A DNA stretch of 49,778 nucleotides, taken from Pigoraptor chileana (taxonomy: Eukaryota > Opisthokonta > Filasterea). Every line of letters begins with the position of its first letter. Positions within the stretch are counted from its first letter, which is position 1. The notes beneath the pieces are model-generated. The model saw only the letters and a program-made list of their open reading frames with translations. It made no database searches and was not told where the DNA came from. The DNA is taken from contig CALSCR010002154.1 in the NCBI GenBank assembly GCA_943704495.1, forward strand, positions 1-49,778, written 5' to 3'. The position numbers and the translations under genes are program-made. Of the stretch, positions 46,247-49,778 are shown piece by piece.

Positions 46247-47603
46247 CTTTGCGGCGAATAAAAGCGCTCTGTAGCGCTCCGTGTGAAGTCTGACGTATTG
46301 TGTGTTTCAGTCGGAAGCTGCCCACAAACACCCGACCGTTGTCGCCGCCACGAAGATACAGAATGTGCAACGTGGCGGGACACCAAGGCGGTATAGTTTC
46401 AAACGGACGCCAACGACGCCACACACTGCCTTAATTCGCCACCCTGCAAGACGCAAGCAGTATGACCGCCACCACAGTGAGCCCAATGGCCGACCACATC
46501 ACCACTATGCACGATCTGGGGTGAGTCGGCGACGAGATTAAACCATTAACCGAGTGAAGTACTCACAGGGAAGAATTATTGTGGATGCCTTGGACCACAA
46601 AACCCACCACTATGAAAGAATGCTTGACCCTCGTGAGATTAAACAAACATCACCGGACAAACCACATGTGCGACCCACAACCACACATCCACACACGCAC
46701 ACACTCATTCATACACACAACGAGAGTACAATCCCTTGATTAGTAGTTCAAGGTTCACGCAGCAGAGATACAATGTGCTACTTGCACCACAACTACAAAT
46801 CCGCTTTTTGCGTAAACTTTGCCAAATGGATGGAATCATCGCGAGTGGATGTGGATGGGATGGCGACATCAAACAGGCCGACTACACCTGTTTTGTTTGA
46901 AAAGCCGGGGGTGGGCAGCCTGCGGGCAACCGCCAAACTCCACCCGTGCATTTAATCTCAAATACGCGCGAAAAAGGCGACAAAATGACGCACCCATTTT
47001 CAAATCCCCGAAATTGTGCTTATTTGCCTCCCACTGAGTTGCATAGTGAGTCCATAGTGATCGGCTCGTTATTTCGGCGCCGCCAAATCGGGCACAGCTG
47101 ATACAGTCAAAGGTCCGCAGTTGCATTTGTATGAGAAGATTTGTCTCACTGCTGACATTGTGCAGCCTGACTGAAACGAACCAAACTGCGCACGAACTGC
47201 GAAAGTTTTGTCGCGCCGTGTGATGTTCGATGCCATTCGCAATTAAAAAAACAAGTTGTTATTCACGAAAGACATTGTTGCGGAATGGCGTGAGGGCAGT
47301 TACGGTTCGAGTTCTCTTCGAAACGGGCACTTTTGTTAATTCATATCATGAGCAGCCGTCGGCGGACGTTCGTTTGTATTTATTGGCGTGCATCACAGTA
47401 GCTCTATCACCAAGGGTTCTCATTGCCCTTGCTATCACTGGTTGGGCAAAGTAATCCTATGTTTCTGGAGCCCTCGCCAGATTTTCTTGCATTCTCGGTG
47501 GGGCACGCGGTATTTCGCGGATACGGCTTTCGTCCCCCACATAGTCGCGAAAGTCACAACAAACATCTCTTCCGTGGCCGCTGATAGCCGCATAAAAATT
47601 AGG

Positions 47604-47650
47604 CTACAACACAGCAGTTGACAACTAATATACTGCTGTGTGTTATGTAG
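47604..47650. other. Inverted repeat with bulge, 10 + 5 bp stem
   Basis: ACACAGCAGT (47609-47618) and ACTGCTGTGT (47632-47641) are perfectly complementary around a 13-nt A/T-rich loop. After a 4-nt one-sided bulge the stem continues with CTACA (47604-47608) against TGTAG (47646-47650). It could be a small structured RNA or a DNA palindrome. Confidence 0.45.
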
Positions 47651-48444
47651 GACATTGGAATCATTCACTCCTCTCCACTCGCGAGCTCCGATACGTGAGC
47701 GAATCCAAAGTCCTACATTATACATACAGTCGCCAAAACAAGACAACTCACAAATAAAACAAGCAGGTGCAAATGAGCAGAGCTGTGCCTGTATTACCTG
47801 GAATGACCGGATGTGTCGCTCGGGTGGCCAGGGGCACTCACGGGTGGCAGTCGTGATCGAATGCTCATTTCATGACGTTATTTGCGAGATCTCGCTCAAA
47901 TTCGTACAATGAGGACAGGAAAAAAAAATAATCACAAAATCAAAACATCGAATCAGTGTCCACACGCACGGCACTCGCGTCCACTAATGGTGGTGGTGTG
48001 TGTGTTGGATGGCAGATGCTCAGATGCAGGGTCAGCTAGTTCGCTTTCCACATGACTTACCATAGCCACACAGCACAGGCTCTCACGATATACGCGTGGG
48101 TTTGTCTGCACCGTCTTCCTTGTGTAATGTGGTAGCACGGGTTTTAGTTCTCTATTATTTGGAAATAGAAATAAGTTGTGTGTTTTTGCAGTCCTTCTGC
48201 TTTAGAGCCGTGGTTGTGCATTCGCAATGACAAAGGACAAAGCAACACCTATAGACATTATCAGATAAGCATATGTCCGCGGGCGTGTTGGCATCAAACC
48301 ACGCGAATTCACGACGAGACTCTGTATTTTGGTGCACTGTGAATCACAAACGATTGGCGTTGATAATCACGCGGATTAGAGACAAGTCAACCACGCTAAG
48401 CCACAATCGGATTGTCGGGTCGCTTGAACTTGCGCACGAGCGCA

Positions 48445-48450
48445 TATATA
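48445..48450 (+). promoter_or_regulatory. Possible TATA box of the CNBD gene
   Basis: TATATA lies 62 nt upstream of the chosen ATG (48512), a plausible core-promoter distance with a short leader. Short TA strings are common here, so this is weak. Confidence 0.3.
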
Positions 48451-48511
48451 CGGCGAGCGAGGGATTAAAGTAGGACCGCGCGTGCGGTGTGCGCATGGTT
48501 CTGACAGCAAG

Positions 48512-49178
48512 ATGGGGCAATGCAAGACGAAGTTGATGCGGCAGGAGGCTCCTCCCGCTGGCACGGACCGCACTCCGACTGTGGAGCGCCGCATAAGCAC
48601 CAAGAAGAGCGCAAGCGAGGGCGACAGTGAAGAAAGCAAGTCGCTTCTGACGATTCCCTTCTTTGACGAGCTCGATAAAAAAAATGCACGCCTTCTCGGA
48701 GAGTTTTGTGAGCGTCGCGAGATGGAGGCCGACGCAGTCATTGCAGAGGAGGGAAAGACAAACAACTACTTCAACATTATTGTGTCAGGAAAGGTGAAGG
48801 TCTCTGCCAAGGACGAAAAGGGGACCGTTGTGGAGCTGTACACGCTTGGGGCGGGCGATTGGTTTGGCGACTGGACTCTGTTCGGAGCGACCATACTGTG
48901 CGCGACAATTGTGGCAACGGAAAAGACGACGGTGAGAGTTTTTGTTTCATCAACCTCTCGTCACAGTTTTAGATTTAATCTTTTGTTGGAACCGTTTTGC
49001 ATGGACTTTTTGGGGGGTCGGCATTCAATTGTGACTAAATGTTGCTTCTGCGCACTTTACACAATTCTTTCTGTCCGTGTAGCTTCTTTCGCTCTCCAAC
49101 GAGAAGTTTAAGGAATTTGTGGCGAAAATACCGGATGCGCGTGCCTCTGTCCAGACAAACTCATTCGGATCTCCACCG
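48512..49178 (+). CDS. Cyclic-nucleotide-binding-domain protein, N-terminal part (3' end outside window)
   Basis: Two exons are visible, 48512-48931 and 49083-49178. Both keep phase 0, and a GTAAGC donor at 49179 leads out of the window. The protein starts MGQCKTKL, a candidate N-myristoylation site (Gly2) with Cys4 for palmitoylation. A basic, Ser-rich leader follows, then a CNB domain (LTIPFFDELDKKNARLL; NNYFNIIVSGKVKVSAKD; LGAGDWFGDWTLFGATILC). In cAMP/cGMP-binding domains the phosphate-binding cassette reads FGE...PRAAT. Here the Glu is Asp (FGD) and the Arg position is occupied by Leu-Cys, so canonical nucleotide binding is doubtful. Membrane-anchored cGMP-dependent protein kinases of protists have this kind of N-terminus and several CNB domains, so a PKG- or PKA-regulatory-like protein is likely. 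The rest lies beyond the edge. Confidence 0.8.
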
Positions 49179-49387
49179 GTAAGCACTCGACCCACAACTC
49201 ACATCAACCAATTTGAGTGGATATTTTTTGTTTTGTTTTCCGGCCTTTTTAAGAAGATCTATTCTCTTACTGCACGACATTAGTATGCATTGCGGTCCAT
49301 TGTCCTGAATAGGAAAGCGGCGCCATTCTTGCATTAATCTAGTCAGAACTGAACTTGCTTACAATACGCCTGGTGGGATGGCGGTGA

Positions 49388-49418
<31 letters not shown>

Positions 49419-49778
49419 ATGTGTGTGTGTGTGTATGTGTGTATGTGTGTATGTGTGTATGTGTGTATGTGTGTGTATGTGTGTATGTGTGTGTATGTGT
49501 GTACATGTGTATGTGTGTGTGTGTGTATGTGTGTATGTGTGTATGTGTGTATGTGTGTGTATGTGTGTATGTGTGTATGTGTGTATGTGTGTATATGTGT
49601 GTATATGTGTATATGTGTATATGTGTATGTGTGTATGTGTGTGTGTGTGTGTGCGTGTGCGTGTGTGTGTGTGCGCGCGCGCGCGTGTGTGTGTGTGGGC
49701 GATGCGTGTGTCGTCGTTTGAATGATTCAAAAACGGCAGCACCACAAAGTATTCCAACATCCGTTCTGTTTCACACCT
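49179..49778. other. Intron of the CNBD gene, mostly TG-rich satellite
   Basis: After the donor at 49179 no convincing next exon is seen. An interrupted TG/TGTA run fills most of the remaining sequence, and the frames in it encode only Cys-Val-Met runs. Confidence 0.6.
49388..49698. repeat. (TG)n/(TGTA)n microsatellite, about 310 bp
   Basis: Alternating TG and TGTA steps, with CG-rich flanks (GCGCGCGC at both ends), form the longest simple repeat in the window. Alternating purine-pyrimidine DNA of this type can adopt left-handed Z-form. Confidence 0.95.

Larger units (their letters stand above)
46247..48511. other. 2.3-kb divergent spacer between the PH-domain and CNBD genes
   Basis: This is the longest spacer in the window. 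It holds several short frames without protein-family character, a CA-rich patch near 46680-46720, a bulged hairpin at 47604-47650, a GGTGGTGGTGTGTGTG patch near 47990, and a TATATA at 48445-48450, 62 nt before the CNBD start. No TCACGTGA is present. I see no tRNA or known RNA gene. Confidence 0.5.

Noticed and set aside
42419-46261. Other long plus-strand frames opposite the PH gene (Leu-rich, 391, 288 and 521 codons)
   Set aside because: They are pure by-products of the CTCCTTCTCCTT repeat DNA, with no start context, splice signals or domain.
1-49778. Transposons, retrovirus-like elements, CRISPR arrays and bacterial operon features
   Set aside because: I saw no reverse transcriptase, transposase, integrase or capsid sequence, no terminal repeats and no spacer arrays. 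All repeats found are microsatellites, coding repeats or local duplications.

Overview
The window is nuclear DNA from a eukaryotic microbe. Genes are dense and lie on both strands. Protein-coding genes carry short GT..AG introns (about 65-360 nt), and the intergenic spaces hold dinucleotide runs rather than recognisable transposons. The gene set is a RAB GAP, CD2BP2, RRP15, a Fused/STK36-type kinase, a CEP192/SPD-2-like centrosome protein, a LASP-type LIM-nebulin-SH3 protein and CYP51. It suggests a unicellular opisthokont or close relative, most simply a holozoan protist that makes centrioles or cilia. That placement is an inference from gene content only.

Layout from left to right: a Sel1-repeat/DUF4246 protein (+, cut by the left edge); a CEP192-like protein (+, 4 exons); a TBC RabGAP (-, 7 exons); a divergent spacer with a strongly structured possible RNA; an ABCG half-transporter with a Cys-rich ectodomain (+); an unidentified coiled-coil protein (-, 3 exons); CD2BP2 (-, 4 exons); RRP15 (-, 5 exons); a Fused/STK36 kinase (+, 8 exons); a LASP-like protein (-, 5 exons); CYP51 (+, 8 exons); a giant charged-repeat plus PH-domain protein (-, 3 exons); and the start of a cyclic-nucleotide-binding-domain protein (+, cut by the right edge). 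I built each exon model by hand from splice sites and reading phase. The summed coding lengths all divide by three, and the joined proteins match their families across the junctions.

The genes do not form an operon or a pathway. Two belong to centrosome/cilium biology (CEP192-like, Fused), two to RNA metabolism (CD2BP2 in the U5 snRNP, RRP15 in 60S assembly), two to membrane or lipid function (ABCG, CYP51), and several to signalling or trafficking (TBC, PH, CNBD, LASP). A TCACGTGA palindrome recurs in most of the promoter spaces. The donor sites used are mostly GTG (GTGCGT, GTGGGT, GTGAGT) rather than GTAAGT. The points most worth a second look are the structured element at 16377-16647, the Sel1-DUF4246 fusion with an altered iron-ligand motif, the shared E-box, the repeat-built PH protein with its very long antisense frame, and the CNBD with a degenerate nucleotide pocket.
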